Both the position numbers and the translations under genes were made by a program. A stretch of 52,427 bases of DNA. It comes from Sphaerochaetaceae bacterium (GTDB lineage Bacteria > Spirochaetota > Spirochaetia > Sphaerochaetales > Sphaerochaetaceae). Location of the stretch: positions 1 through 52,427 of the forward strand of contig JAQQAR010000030.1 of the NCBI GenBank assembly GCA_028532765.1, read 5' to 3'. The notes under the pieces are model-generated. The model was given only the letters and a program-made list of their open reading frames with translations, was not told the origin of the DNA and did not search any database. Of this stretch, positions 1-8,006 are shown one piece after another. Numbering within the stretch: position 1 is the stretch's first letter; each line of letters starts with the position of its first letter.

Positions 1-248
1 ACAAGAAGGTTTAGCTGCTCCAGGTCTGAACAGGAATAATTGCGTTTCCCACCTGAGTCTTTTAAACAAACTGTTCCGCTACCGTTCTGATCCATTATGC
101 TTACTTCTAAAACAACCGTACCATCCAGTAAGCAGAAGCGATTTCGATGAGACTGCCCTCCCCCATTCATTTGACAAGCATATTGGTACTCAAGACCGAG
201 ACTGTTCAATATCTCCTGAGTTTTGTCATTTATCCGAAACTTTATCAT
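1..248 (-). CDS. Hypothetical protein, N-terminal part only
   Basis: An open frame starts at ATG 248 behind a good ribosome-binding site (GAGGTGGGG, immediately upstream) and runs off the left edge with no stop, giving about 82 codons. The peptide starts MIKFRINDKTQEIL and is soluble, with no signal peptide or membrane segment; it is mildly polar with several Asn, Gly and Ser residues. I do not recognise the family. It lies to the left of a tRNA-Leu 3' fragment, so it may belong to an integrated element, but nothing in the peptide itself shows that. Confidence 0.6.
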   Translation of the reverse strand, partial: MIKFRINDKTQEILNSLGLEYQYACQMNGGGQSHRNRFCLLDGTVVLEVSIMDQNGSGTVCLKDSGGKRNYSCSDLEQLNLL

Positions 249-478
249 CCCCACCTCGTAAAATAGAATGAATCATATTAGTACCCGATATTCTTCAAGG
301 GAACAAGGATGCACTATTAACTCTTGCTTCAACAATAGTGATGTTGTATATTTTTGGTGTACACAGTTATGGACTCAATAAAACTACATTTAGTGTCATA
401 GCTGTTCATAGGAAAACATAGTAAAGGTTTCCAATATAGGGTTTTATGCAGTATCATACAGTATGCTACATACCCCAT
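249..478. other. Non-coding stretch, nothing recognised
   Basis: This AT-rich stretch lies between the partial left-edge gene and the tRNA fragment. No frame with a start and ribosome-binding site, no strong hairpin and no convincing promoter was seen. If the tRNA fragment is an island junction, this would be the island side. Confidence 0.4.
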
Positions 479-538
479 ATTTGGGTTCAGGTCCTAGCGG
501 TCGTTAAGACTGTGCAAGTTCAAATCTTGTTCTGGGCA
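479..538 (+). pseudogene. 3' fragment of tRNA-Leu(CAG), probable attachment-site remnant
   Basis: The 3' half of a class II tRNA can be folded here. The anticodon stem is 481-485/493-497 around loop TTCAGGT, with anticodon CAG at 488-490. A long variable arm follows at about 498-512. The T arm has stem 514-518/526-530 around TTCAAAT, and the acceptor strand TCTGGGC plus discriminator A is 531-538. The 5' acceptor strand (GCCCAGA expected) and the D arm are absent from the upstream 100 bases, so this is not a working tRNA. A terminator follows directly, as after a real tRNA gene. Such 3' fragments are typical scars of tyrosine-recombinase integration into tRNA genes. No CCA is encoded. Confidence 0.72.
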
Positions 539-539
539 G

Positions 540-580
540 AAAGGCAAATCTTTTAACATAAAGGGTTTGCCTTTTTCTTT
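540..580 (+). terminator. Rho-independent terminator behind the tRNA fragment
   Basis: The arm AAAGGCAAA (540-548) pairs with TTTGCCTTT (566-574), followed by a T-rich tail (TTTTTCTTTT). It begins two bases after the tRNA discriminator base, which suggests it is the original terminator of the tRNA gene. Confidence 0.8.
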
Positions 581-582
581 TG

Positions 583-796
583 TCAAAAACCATCTCCCAT
601 ACCAGTCCTGAACTGAGTACTGTGCACAGTTATTGACACAGTAAGCATTGAAGTTAAGGAATTATCAGAGCGATTGAGGCCACCAAGCACCTACCGTATC
701 ATGAGCATGCAGAAAATTGAATAGCATAAAATCAGGACCAGATGGAACCATATGTGAACACACAGACATTACATGTTCTACGATGTGTCTCTGATC
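583..796. other. Non-coding stretch between tRNA terminator and DUF4256 gene
   Basis: I see no gene here. A plus-strand frame from 773 is only the shadow of the DUF4256 gene. No clear terminator for that gene could be picked out. Confidence 0.4.
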
Positions 797-1363
797 CTAT
801 ACCCTGATCAAACCCCTGAATCCCCTGGAAGCATAGTAGGAGTCTGCTCCGTTGTGATAGATGAATACCCTGTCATAACGACAGTCACCAAAGAGAGCGC
901 CCCCAAGCTTTCTCATAGACTCAGGAGTACGAATCCAACTGGAAGATTTTACATCAAAAACACCCAGCTTCTGGAGATTGCGGTACTGTTCCTCGTCGAG
1001 AAGCTCTATCCCCATTTCTGCTGCAAGAGAACCTGCGCTACCTGTTGGTGGATTCTTTTTCCGGTTCTCAAGGGCTACCTGGTCATAACAGAGACTTCTC
1101 CGGCCAACAGGACTCTCAGCAGAACAATCGACGAATAGGTATACGTCAGAGGTTTCATCGTACCCGATTACATCTGGCTCTCCACCGGTGCGATCCATCT
1201 TAAGGAGCGATGAGAGTTTCTTTGGGTCTTGGGTAAGTCTCTTTTCAATAGCTTTCCAATCAAGATCTTTGTGTCTGGACAAGTTTTCCTCAAATCTTTT
1301 ATGAAGAACAGCAATGAGTGATGTTTTTTGTTCTGAAGTTAACGTAGTCTTAATTATATCCAT
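797..1363 (-). CDS. DUF4256 family protein
   Basis: The 188-residue soluble protein resembles the DUF4256 family over its whole length. Features remembered from that family include a central stretch on a displayed or computed value (DVYLFVDCSAESPVGRRS), a middle segment with GIELLDEEQYRNLQ, and a C-terminal RVFIYHNGADSYYASRGFRG. The biochemical role of the family is not known. The start at 1363 is supported by AGGAG nine bases upstream. It stands alone: the upstream neighbour runs the other way and the downstream side is the tRNA fragment. No signal peptide or membrane segment is present. Confidence 0.8.
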   Translation of the reverse strand: MDIIKTTLTSEQKTSLIAVLHKRFEENLSRHKDLDWKAIEKRLTQDPKKLSSLLKMDRTGGEPDVIGYDETSDVYLFVDCSAESPVGRRSLCYDQVALENRKKNPPTGSAGSLAAEMGIELLDEEQYRNLQKLGVFDVKSSSWIRTPESMRKLGGALFGDCRYDRVFIYHNGADSYYASRGFRGLIRV

Positions 1364-1638
1364 ACAGCATCTCCTATTTCACTTGATCAGCGGTATCAAA
1401 CATAGTGTATCTATATCCTAGCATTTTACTCAAGATACATACCCGTGCCCTGGAATGTAATAAAAACATAGATTGCAAAACAGAATGCAAAACCGGGAAA
1501 GAATAGGCAAACGTCTCTCTCTAGAATTAATCATTCAAAAGAATTGCATCAGAACTGCCCATCAATGTATTGACCGCAATATAATCTAAATGTTAATTTA
1601 GTCTAACAATAGGTGCTATACCTGTACTGGAGGTTCCA

Positions 1639-2280
1639 ATGAAACGAAGCTTATTCCATCTTGGATTTTTCCTCTCCCCTCTCATTCCTGTCATCCTATA
1701 TCTGTACTCTGTAGGTGCGCTTGTCGATTCATATTCAGTGTCAATCATCTTCGGTGTCTACGCTTTCGTCCTCGTCTGTAACCAGTTCTACCTTGCCTCA
1801 CAACCAGCCTGGATGGTCTCCCTGCTGGGAGCAAAGTCGGTTCGCTCATTGCATGGAAGTTCTCCACTGCTCATTATTCTCCTTGCTCTTATCCATGCCT
1901 TGCTCAAGCTCGCCAACGGTTTCACTCTCTCCACTTCACAAGCGCTTATCGGGTTGGTTGCACTTATCCTATTCTTTGTGGGAACGATTGCTGCCTTACT
2001 CTTCTTTGCAAATACCTTGCTTACCAAGCAGAAGAAATTTGCGCAACTGAGAACAAGCACATTTAAAAAAACCGGTCTCACCCATCAGAAAGCCCGTGCA
2101 TTGCACAACCTGATGGTCGTAGCTGGGCTTGTGGTCTTGTTCCATGTCTTACGTGCCTCCACGTCTTCTTTCACCTATAACCCATGGGGGATTGGCATCC
2201 TGGTCGCTTGGATGGCTTTCTCCCTTGTCTCTTATGCGAACTACCGGCTCTCTGGCCGGAAACCAAGGAGAAAATCATGA
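1639..2280 (+). CDS. Ferric-reductase-like b-haem transmembrane protein
   Basis: This 213-residue inner-membrane protein has about six hydrophobic helices. Two of them carry paired histidines: H72 and H86 (14 apart) and H156 and H169 (13 apart). That spacing is the known bis-haem pattern of the ferric reductase/NADPH oxidase transmembrane domain (the family also includes MsrQ). No FAD- or NAD-binding domain follows, so electrons must come from or go to separate partners. The stop overlaps the start of the next gene (ATGA), which encodes an exported DOMON protein, so the two are probably translated together and work as a pair. The start has GGAGG upstream (ACTGGAGGTTCCA). The length is close to the bare domain. 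Direction of electron flow is not shown. Confidence 0.72.
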   Translation: MKRSLFHLGFFLSPLIPVILYLYSVGALVDSYSVSIIFGVYAFVLVCNQFYLASQPAWMVSLLGAKSVRSLHGSSPLLIILLALIHALLKLANGFTLSTSQALIGLVALILFFVGTIAALLFFANTLLTKQKKFAQLRTSTFKKTGLTHQKARALHNLMVVAGLVVLFHVLRASTSSFTYNPWGIGILVAWMAFSLVSYANYRLSGRKPRRKS

Positions 2281-2807
2281 AAAAATTCTCAATAATTCTT
2301 ATCATATCACTGCTCTTCAGCCTGCCACTGGCAGCTCAGATATTCCCAACCTCTCCATCCAATCCAGTGGTTGATGGGTCTTTCGGGACCAATGAATACC
2401 CCGAGATTGTACAACTCAAAGATATGCGCCTCGGGTATGCCCAGAGTCGGGATTCCCGCAATCTGCACTTCATTCTCGAAGCGCCAACCACAGGATGGGT
2501 ATCCGTGGGCCTTGGATCCAATAGGATGCATGGTGCTCATATCATCATAGGCTATGATGCAATTACCAGCCAAGTCATCAGCGAGGAAACTGGCCGTGGA
2601 CACAGCCACAGCCCTTCCTCATCAAAGATGCTTGTACAGAGTAAGATCAAGGAGGCAGGGGGCAAGACTACCCTTGAATTCACTGTACCTACCTCACAGT
2701 TTGATTCAGGAAGAAATCTGCGCCTTATTGTCGCCTATGGTAATCAGGATAATCTCAGGAGCAAGCACGTCACCTATGCAAGCCATACCATCACCTTCCT
2801 GAAATAA
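2277..2807 (+). CDS. Exported DOMON-domain protein, probably haem-binding
   Basis: The 176-residue protein begins with a signal peptide (MKKFSIILIISLLFSLPLAA, likely cut before QIFP). The rest reads as one DOMON beta-sandwich: the core GWVSVGLGSNRMHGAHIIIGY and the closing strand KHVTYASHT are typical. In haem-binding DOMON proteins one Met and one His hold the haem; M84 with H164 or H170 are candidates here. Other family members bind sugars, so the ligand is an inference. The start at 2277 has AAGGAG upstream and overlaps the stop of the b-haem membrane gene, which argues for a periplasmic electron carrier docking on that protein. A strong terminator follows, ending a two-gene operon. Confidence 0.72.
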   Translation: MKKFSIILIISLLFSLPLAAQIFPTSPSNPVVDGSFGTNEYPEIVQLKDMRLGYAQSRDSRNLHFILEAPTTGWVSVGLGSNRMHGAHIIIGYDAITSQVISEETGRGHSHSPSSSKMLVQSKIKEAGGKTTLEFTVPTSQFDSGRNLRLIVAYGNQDNLRSKHVTYASHTITFLK

Positions 2808-2831
2808 CTGTTTTTTATAGACTGACTAGTG

Positions 2832-2871
2832 TATGGGTATGTTTGGAGCAACCAACATACCCATATTTTTT
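2832..2871 (+). terminator. Rho-independent terminator of the DOMON operon
   Basis: A perfect 12-bp stem, TATGGGTATGTT (2832-2843) with AACATACCCATA (2854-2865), is followed by six T residues. Confidence 0.9.
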
Positions 2872-2967
2872 GCTATGTCCTTAGTGGTCCATCCTAGTAT
2901 GTTGTGAACAGGAAGAATGGTACTACATCAAACCCAGACCAACCCTAAGTAGTAAAAATCCAATTCC

Positions 2968-3393
2968 CTAAGATCTCTTGCCTTTGATCAAGTTCCAAGG
3001 AAACAATCCCTCTTTGTACAGCAAGGCAAGAGCTATCAAGCCCTGGACTGCTCCGATGATGAAGAAGAGTACATGAAGAAATACCACTGTCTTAATAATA
3101 AGTACCTGTACCACAATCCACACAATCATGGATCCTCCAAGCAGGCCAGCAACATACCCAAGATACTTGTTCTGCTTTAACAAGAGTATGATACTGAACA
3201 GATTGCCGACTCCAAACAGTCCAAATAGAACAATCCAAGGAATCAGAAACGTAGAGAGCGGGGATCCCTGCAGCATCTCGATTGTGGCACCAAGAGGGGT
3301 TACAGGATCAACCAAGCAAGCATACCCACCAGCAAGCGCACCCAGTCCAACGATCAAATTTATGAGTAACAAAATGATACGAAGTAGTTTCAT
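2968..3393 (-). CDS. Small four-helix membrane protein, unknown
   Basis: This 141-residue protein has about four hydrophobic helices: residues 3-25, 48-72, 78-100 and 105-128, roughly. It lacks a recognisable motif beyond helix-breaking Gly/Pro turns (CLVDPVTPLG). The start at 3393 has GGGAGG upstream. It stands alone between convergent and divergent neighbours. It looks like the generic small integral membrane proteins common in firmicutes and spirochaetes; I cannot name a family or function. Confidence 0.65.
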   Translation of the reverse strand: MKLLRIILLLINLIVGLGALAGGYACLVDPVTPLGATIEMLQGSPLSTFLIPWIVLFGLFGVGNLFSIILLLKQNKYLGYVAGLLGGSMIVWIVVQVLIIKTVVFLHVLFFIIGAVQGLIALALLYKEGLFPWNLIKGKRS

Positions 3394-3632
3394 GATTCAG
3401 GCCTCCCAGACCTGCCAAGGAAAAATACTATCAGTAGAAATTGGTACAAGCTAGAGAATGAACTAGCCAATTATCGAAAAATGTACAAAATCATTCAAGA
3501 AGAATATACTCTTGGAATTATACGCGTGTAATATATTCACCATTTTTAAACAATATTTTTTTAATTTTCCGTAATTTTTGTATCCAAAAGTACCAATATT
3601 TCGCTATTCATACTTTTTTCATAAAAACTGTT

Positions 3633-3661
3633 TTGACATTTGGAAATTCGTCCCGTATGCT
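3633..3661 (+). promoter_or_regulatory. Sigma-70-type promoter of the TRAP operon
   Basis: TTGACA (3633-3638) and TATGCT (3656-3661) are separated by exactly 17 bases, about 75 bases before the dctP start. The rest of the 3394-3735 gap is very AT-rich and holds nothing else I can support. Confidence 0.75.
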
Positions 3662-3735
3662 AAAGAAAAAAGAGTTGTAGAAATTAAGCTTAATTCTGCT
3701 TAATCTTTAACTCAAAATACATTCAGGAGGAAAGA

Positions 3736-4749
3736 ATGAAAAAAGTTCTATTTACCCTATTGGTTCTGGCTCTGGTAGTCATGCCGGTCATGGCCCAAGG
3801 AAGCAAGGAAGCAGCAAGTGGGGACGATTATAAGCTCGTATTGAAAATGAGCCATGTATTCGCACCCAATGAACAGCTGACAAAATCCCTCGACATGGTT
3901 GTCAAGAATATCAGCGATCGCACTAATGGTGCAATTGAGATACAACACTACCCACAGAGCCAGCTGGCTGTCTACAAAGACGGCGTTGAGCAGGTTGCCC
4001 GTGGTGCGGACTTCATCAGTGTTGAAGACCCATCTTACCTTGGTGACTATGTTCCCGATTTCAACGCTTTGGTTGGACCAATGCTCTACAAGAGTTTTGA
4101 CGAGTATGAGTACATGATCCAGACCGATTTGGTGAAAGGCATGCTGAAAGAACTGGAAGAAGAGCACAGAATCAAGGTTCTCGCTCTGGATTACATCTTT
4201 GGTTTCAGGAATATGAAGACCAACAAGGTCATCACCACCCCTGCTGATCTCCAGGGAATGAAAATCAGGACTCCTGGAAGCCAGTTGTTCATCGATACCA
4301 TCAATGCAATGGGTGCAACCGCTACCCCCCTCGGGTTCAGCGAAACCCTGAGCGCAGTACAGCAGGGTGTTGTTGACGGCCTGGAAGGCACCATGGATGC
4401 GTATGGGTCCAATGGTAGTGCTGAAGTTGCCAAGAACATGGCTCTTACCCAGCATTTCCTCGGAACTTGTGGTGTATACATCAATGTTGATGTCTTCAAC
4501 GCAATTCCTGAAGAGTATCAGACCATTATCGAGGAAGAGTTCACCGCTGGTGCAAAGCACATGATCGGTGAGATTTCCAACAATTATGAGGCCACAAAAG
4601 CAAAACTCGAGGCTCAAGGCAACAAGTTCAACGAAGTTGACTCTGCTGCATTTGCTGCCACTGTTACCAGCGTCTACGAGAACATGAAGGGTGTCACTCC
4701 TGGCATCTATCAGATTCTGCAGGACGAATTGGCCAAGATGCCCAAGTAA
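3736..4749 (+). CDS. dctP: TRAP transporter solute-binding protein (DctP family)
   Basis: The 337-residue protein begins with a signal peptide ending near VMAQ and is released to the periplasm. The rest matches the DctP/SiaP solute-receptor family: an N-terminal strand KLVLKMSHVFAPNEQ, a central LQGMKIRTPGS with the conserved substrate-carboxylate arginine (R178), and GVVDGLEGTMD. It would hand an organic acid to the DctQM membrane complex. It is the first gene of an operon with dctQ, dctM and a glycerophosphodiester phosphodiesterase gene, behind a good promoter and the site AGGAGG. The family tells the mechanism but not the substrate; the operon partner hints at a phosphodiester or a product of it, which is only inference. 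Confidence 0.92.
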   Translation: MKKVLFTLLVLALVVMPVMAQGSKEAASGDDYKLVLKMSHVFAPNEQLTKSLDMVVKNISDRTNGAIEIQHYPQSQLAVYKDGVEQVARGADFISVEDPSYLGDYVPDFNALVGPMLYKSFDEYEYMIQTDLVKGMLKELEEEHRIKVLALDYIFGFRNMKTNKVITTPADLQGMKIRTPGSQLFIDTINAMGATATPLGFSETLSAVQQGVVDGLEGTMDAYGSNGSAEVAKNMALTQHFLGTCGVYINVDVFNAIPEEYQTIIEEEFTAGAKHMIGEISNNYEATKAKLEAQGNKFNEVDSAAFAATVTSVYENMKGVTPGIYQILQDELAKMPK

Positions 4750-4845
4750 GTGTATCTGTCCTATACAGGTCGAGGATTGTCGGTGTATGCTACAAAACAC
4801 TGGTCGTCTTCGACCTGTACTTTATCTTCAAGGAGAACGTGATCA

Positions 4846-5331
4846 ATGCACCAAGCCGTAAAGAAAGTGCTATCCAACCTTGAGCTCGTCATCGCCAGTG
4901 CTGCCATTATTGTCACCACTGTCTTGGTCATGCTCAATGTCTTCACGCGCTACTTCCTGAAAACCGGCATTTACTGGTCAGAGGAAGTTGCAACCGCCTG
5001 CTTTGTCTGGTCGGTCTTCATAGGCGCTGCCGCAGGATACAAGCATCGAGCCCATGTAGGTGTCGATATGCTGGTCAATCTCTGCCCCCCTAAAACAAAG
5101 AAAACAATCACCATCATCGTTGATCTTGTCCTACTGTTGATCAATGGATATATAACCTATATTGCAGTCATTTATCTCTCGCTCTCCTATAAGAAACCCA
5201 CACCGGTACTGGGAATTTCGACTGCATACATCAGTTCATCGATTCTCGTCAGCTTTGCACTGACAACCATCTATTCAATCTATTTCCTGGTCAAGGATAT
5301 TAAACAGCCTGCACAAGGAGGTACCACATGA
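4846..5331 (+). CDS. dctQ: TRAP transporter small membrane subunit (DctQ family)
   Basis: This 161-residue protein has four membrane helices (about 13-35, 48-66, 86-108 and 125-150) and the family hallmark FTRYFLKTGIYWSEEVATACFVWSVFIGAA split around residues 29-58, followed by YKHRAHVGVDML. DctQ forms the small subunit that joins DctM in the inner membrane. The start at 4846 has AAGGAGAACGTGATCA upstream. It lies 96 bases after dctP and overlaps dctM by four bases (ATGA). Confidence 0.9.
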   Translation: MHQAVKKVLSNLELVIASAAIIVTTVLVMLNVFTRYFLKTGIYWSEEVATACFVWSVFIGAAAGYKHRAHVGVDMLVNLCPPKTKKTITIIVDLVLLLINGYITYIAVIYLSLSYKKPTPVLGISTAYISSSILVSFALTTIYSIYFLVKDIKQPAQGGTT

Positions 5332-6623
5332 TTGCCTACCTCCCCATCATCCTGGTATTCATCCTGTACTTCTCAAGCATTCCCATCGCCTATGCACTGT
5401 TTGGGTCCTCACTCTTCTACTTTGCGGTAATCGATACCAGCAGTCCGGTTGACTTGATCCTCCAGAAGTTTGTCACCAGCACCCAATCCTTCCCGCTTCT
5501 AGCCATCCCCTTCTTTGTAATGGCAGGATCGATCATGAACTATGCTGGCATCAGCAAGAAATTGATGCAGTTCGCTGATGTCCTTACCGGCCATATGGCA
5601 GGAGGCATGGCGCAGGTCAATGTACTGTTGAGCCTGCTTATGGGAGGGGTTTCCGGTTCAGCAAATGCTGACGCGGCAATGCAGAGCAAGATGCTGGTTC
5701 CCGAGATGGAAAAAAGAGGGTACGACAGGGCATTCTCTACAGCGATTACCGCTGCATCCTCTGCTGTCACTCCGGTCATTCCACCTGGGATCAACCTGAT
5801 CATCTATGCCTTGATCGCCAATGCATCGGTTGGACGGATGTTTGCTGCAGGATATGTCCCTGGCCTGATTATGACCATCAGCTTGATGGTGACTGTCTCC
5901 ATCATCTCAAAGCGTCGTGGCTACCAGCCTGTACGAGAGAAGAAAGCTGGGACAAAGGAAGTTGTTCATCAGCTTCGCGATTCCATATGGGCCCTGCTAT
6001 TCCCCTTTGGTATCATTGCAGGACTTCGAATCGGCATGTTTACTCCTTCCGAGGCTGGAGCAGTAGCAGTGCTGTACTGCATCATCGTAGGAAAGTTTAT
6101 CTACAAGGAACTGAGAAAGGAACACATCATCCCTGTATTAAGAGAAACCATCTTTGGAACCAGCGGTGTAGTTCTGATCATCGTCTCTGCCTCTGTCTTT
6201 GGATACTACCTGAACTGGGAACGCATCCCTCAGGCAATGGCAAGTGGACTGCTTACCATCACCCAGAATAAGTACCTGATGCTGATGATCATCAACGTCC
6301 TCTTCCTTGTAATGGGAATGTTCCTTGAGGGAGGAGCTGCAATGATCATTCTCGCTCCCTTGCTCGTGCCGGTGGTGACCCAGCTCGGTATTGATGTTAT
6401 CCATTTTGGTTTGATCTGCATTGTGAATATCATGATCGGAGGACTTACACCCCCATTCGGTTCAATGATGTTTACCTGCTGCAGCATCACCCGATGCAGT
6501 TTGCAGGATTTCGTGAAGGAGGTCATTCCTTTCATTGTTGCCCTGCTGATCTCACTGATTCTTGTAACGTATATTCCCATTATCACCCTCATCGTGCCTA
6601 ACTTGCTCTATGGGGTTGCCTGA
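5328..6623 (+). CDS. dctM: TRAP transporter large permease (DctM family)
   Basis: The 431-residue protein is the ion-coupled translocation subunit, with about 12 helices. Family signs include PFFVMAGSIMNYAGIS, the Gly/Ser-rich MGGVSGSANADAA and the VIPPGINLIIYA loop, plus FTPSEAGAVAVLY and GGLTPPFG in the second half. Together with DctQ it imports the ligand delivered by DctP using the sodium gradient (family knowledge). It overlaps dctQ by ATGA and is followed 21 bases later by the phosphodiesterase gene, so all four genes appear to be one transcript ending at the terminator near 7403. Confidence 0.93.
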   Translation: MIAYLPIILVFILYFSSIPIAYALFGSSLFYFAVIDTSSPVDLILQKFVTSTQSFPLLAIPFFVMAGSIMNYAGISKKLMQFADVLTGHMAGGMAQVNVLLSLLMGGVSGSANADAAMQSKMLVPEMEKRGYDRAFSTAITAASSAVTPVIPPGINLIIYALIANASVGRMFAAGYVPGLIMTISLMVTVSIISKRRGYQPVREKKAGTKEVVHQLRDSIWALLFPFGIIAGLRIGMFTPSEAGAVAVLYCIIVGKFIYKELRKEHIIPVLRETIFGTSGVVLIIVSASVFGYYLNWERIPQAMASGLLTITQNKYLMLMIINVLFLVMGMFLEGGAAMIILAPLLVPVVTQLGIDVIHFGLICIVNIMIGGLTPPFGSMMFTCCSITRCSLQDFVKEVIPFIVALLISLILVTYIPIITLIVPNLLYGVA

Positions 6624-6644
6624 TTACTATTGGAGGTACCTATT

Positions 6645-7379
6645 GTGAAGATTTTCGCCCACCGAGGGTATAGTGGGTTTTACCCAGAGAACACCATGCT
6701 TGCTTTCCAGAAGGCCTGGGAAGCAGGCAGTGATGGCATTGAACTCGATGTCCAACTGACCAAGGACGGTGAGTTGGTGGTAATCCATGATGAAACCCTT
6801 GATAGAACCACAGACCACACAGGACGCGTTTGTGACTATACACTGGAAGAACTGAAAACGTGTAATGCAGCTGCAAAGAGCCAACTAGCAAATACATTCA
6901 TGACCATCCCCACCTTTGAGGAGTACTGCACATGGGTGGCAACCACAAATCTGGTTACCAACATCGAAATCAAGAGCAGTGTCATTTATTACCCTGAGAT
7001 TGAGGAGAAGACCCTGGAGATGGTAAGCCGTTACCAGCTGGAAGAGAGAACCCTGATCTCCTCTTTCAACCATCTCAGTTTATGTGCCGTGAAGGCTATT
7101 GCCCCTTCCATCCTGTGTGGAGCTCTTGTTCCTGAGACCGGGTTGGTCAATGCAGGTCATGCTGCCCAGAAGTTTGGGTTTGAGTGTTTCCACCCACCTT
7201 ACTGCACCATGAGCAAGGAGGCAGTACAGGAGTGTCACGATCACCAGATTCAGGTTAATGTCTGGACGGTAAACACCATGCATGAACTTATAGACTGCTA
7301 CAATTGGGGATGTGATGGCGTTTTCACCAACTACCCTGATGTGTGCAGGGCGTTTGTGGATGCGCAGGAAAACAGCTGA
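6645..7379 (+). CDS. Glycerophosphodiester phosphodiesterase (GDPD)
   Basis: A cytoplasmic enzyme of 244 residues that would hydrolyse glycerophosphodiesters to glycerol 3-phosphate and an alcohol. The catalytic set of the family is complete: HRG (H6, R7), PENT (E15), the metal pair in IELDV (E33, D35) and HDETLDRTT (H48). It has no signal peptide. I chose the GTG at 6645 because GGAGGT sits seven bases before it; a TTG at 6630 would overlap that site. Being last in a TRAP operon is unusual for this enzyme and suggests that the TRAP system feeds it, or that it acts on lipid breakdown products. It ends just before a strong terminator. Confidence 0.9.
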   Translation: MKIFAHRGYSGFYPENTMLAFQKAWEAGSDGIELDVQLTKDGELVVIHDETLDRTTDHTGRVCDYTLEELKTCNAAAKSQLANTFMTIPTFEEYCTWVATTNLVTNIEIKSSVIYYPEIEEKTLEMVSRYQLEERTLISSFNHLSLCAVKAIAPSILCGALVPETGLVNAGHAAQKFGFECFHPPYCTMSKEAVQECHDHQIQVNVWTVNTMHELIDCYNWGCDGVFTNYPDVCRAFVDAQENS

Positions 7380-7402
7380 ATCTACAATATGTCTAGGATT
7401 GT

Positions 7403-7428
7403 GGGCACATCCAAATGTGCCCCTTTTT
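7403..7428 (+). terminator. Rho-independent terminator of the TRAP-GDPD operon
   Basis: GGGCACAT (7403-7410), loop CCAA, and ATGTGCCC (7415-7422) form a perfect 8-bp stem followed by CTTTTTG. Confidence 0.9.
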
Positions 7429-7518
7429 GTTGAATAGACCTATACCTGATTATATCGTTTCAACACCCGTAGAGCACGGAGGGTTACTTAGGCTGTTCCA
7501 TGTAAACTATGCTGTGCA

Positions 7519-7845
7519 TTAGCAGGAGGGACCATCTTCATTGAGCACTTTGCATAGACATGCATCACCTGGCAAGAATACCGTATCCAAGAACCCTGTG
7601 AGAAGCTTCACCTTCTCCCTGTTGATCCCATAATACATCCATTTGCCCTTTCTCGATGCGGTGATGATTCCTACATTTTTGAGTATGGTTAAATGATGGG
7701 AGAGGGTCGGTTGGCTTATATTGAAATACTTCTGTATCTCACAAACACACAACTCTCCACAACTGAGAATATGGACAATACATATCCTCGTTGGGTCTGC
7801 GATGGCCTTCAATAAATGGGAACCGTTTTCAAAATCGATGTTCAT
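7519..7845 (-). CDS. arsR: ArsR-family metalloregulator
   Basis: A 108-residue winged-helix repressor. The recognition region ISQPTLSHHLTILKNVGI (43-60) is typical, and ELCVCE at residues 31-36 holds the Cys pair (C33, C35) that binds arsenite or antimonite in classical ArsR. A second CxC (C97, C99) and a final Cys (C108) lie at the C-terminus and could add metal ligands. I chose ATG 7845 because AGAGG precedes it; the open frame reaches back to 7914 without a better site. It is divergent from the arsenite efflux gene and very likely represses it until the metalloid binds. Confidence 0.88.
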   Translation of the reverse strand: MNIDFENGSHLLKAIADPTRICIVHILSCGELCVCEIQKYFNISQPTLSHHLTILKNVGIITASRKGKWMYYGINREKVKLLTGFLDTVFLPGDACLCKVLNEDGPSC

Positions 7846-7861
7846 TGCAACCTCTATAAAA

Positions 7862-7890
7862 ATCATGAAATATAAATAGATAGATGTCAA
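7862..7890 (-). promoter_or_regulatory. Candidate arsR promoter
   Basis: On the minus strand TTGACA (7890-7885) and CATGAT (7867-7862) are 17 bases apart, just before the arsR start. The -10 match is only moderate. Confidence 0.4.
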
Positions 7891-8006
7891 TATATATAGC
7901 ATATCACATGTCATGAAGTAACACTTAAAAATTTTTTATTATATTTTAATGTATATATTTGTTTGTAGTATAAATTGATCTACATACTATCTTATTCAGA
8001 GTTATA

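Noticed and set aside
773-1138. Plus-strand open frame of 121 codons
   Set aside because: It lies antisense to the DUF4256 gene, has no ribosome-binding site and no recognisable protein.
1570-1585. TTGACC and TATAAT upstream of the b-haem gene
   Set aside because: The two boxes are only four bases apart, so they cannot act as one promoter.
3757-4800. Minus-strand open frame of 347 codons opposite dctP
   Set aside because: It is a codon-pattern shadow of dctP; the peptide is rich in Cys/His without any domain and has no start site.
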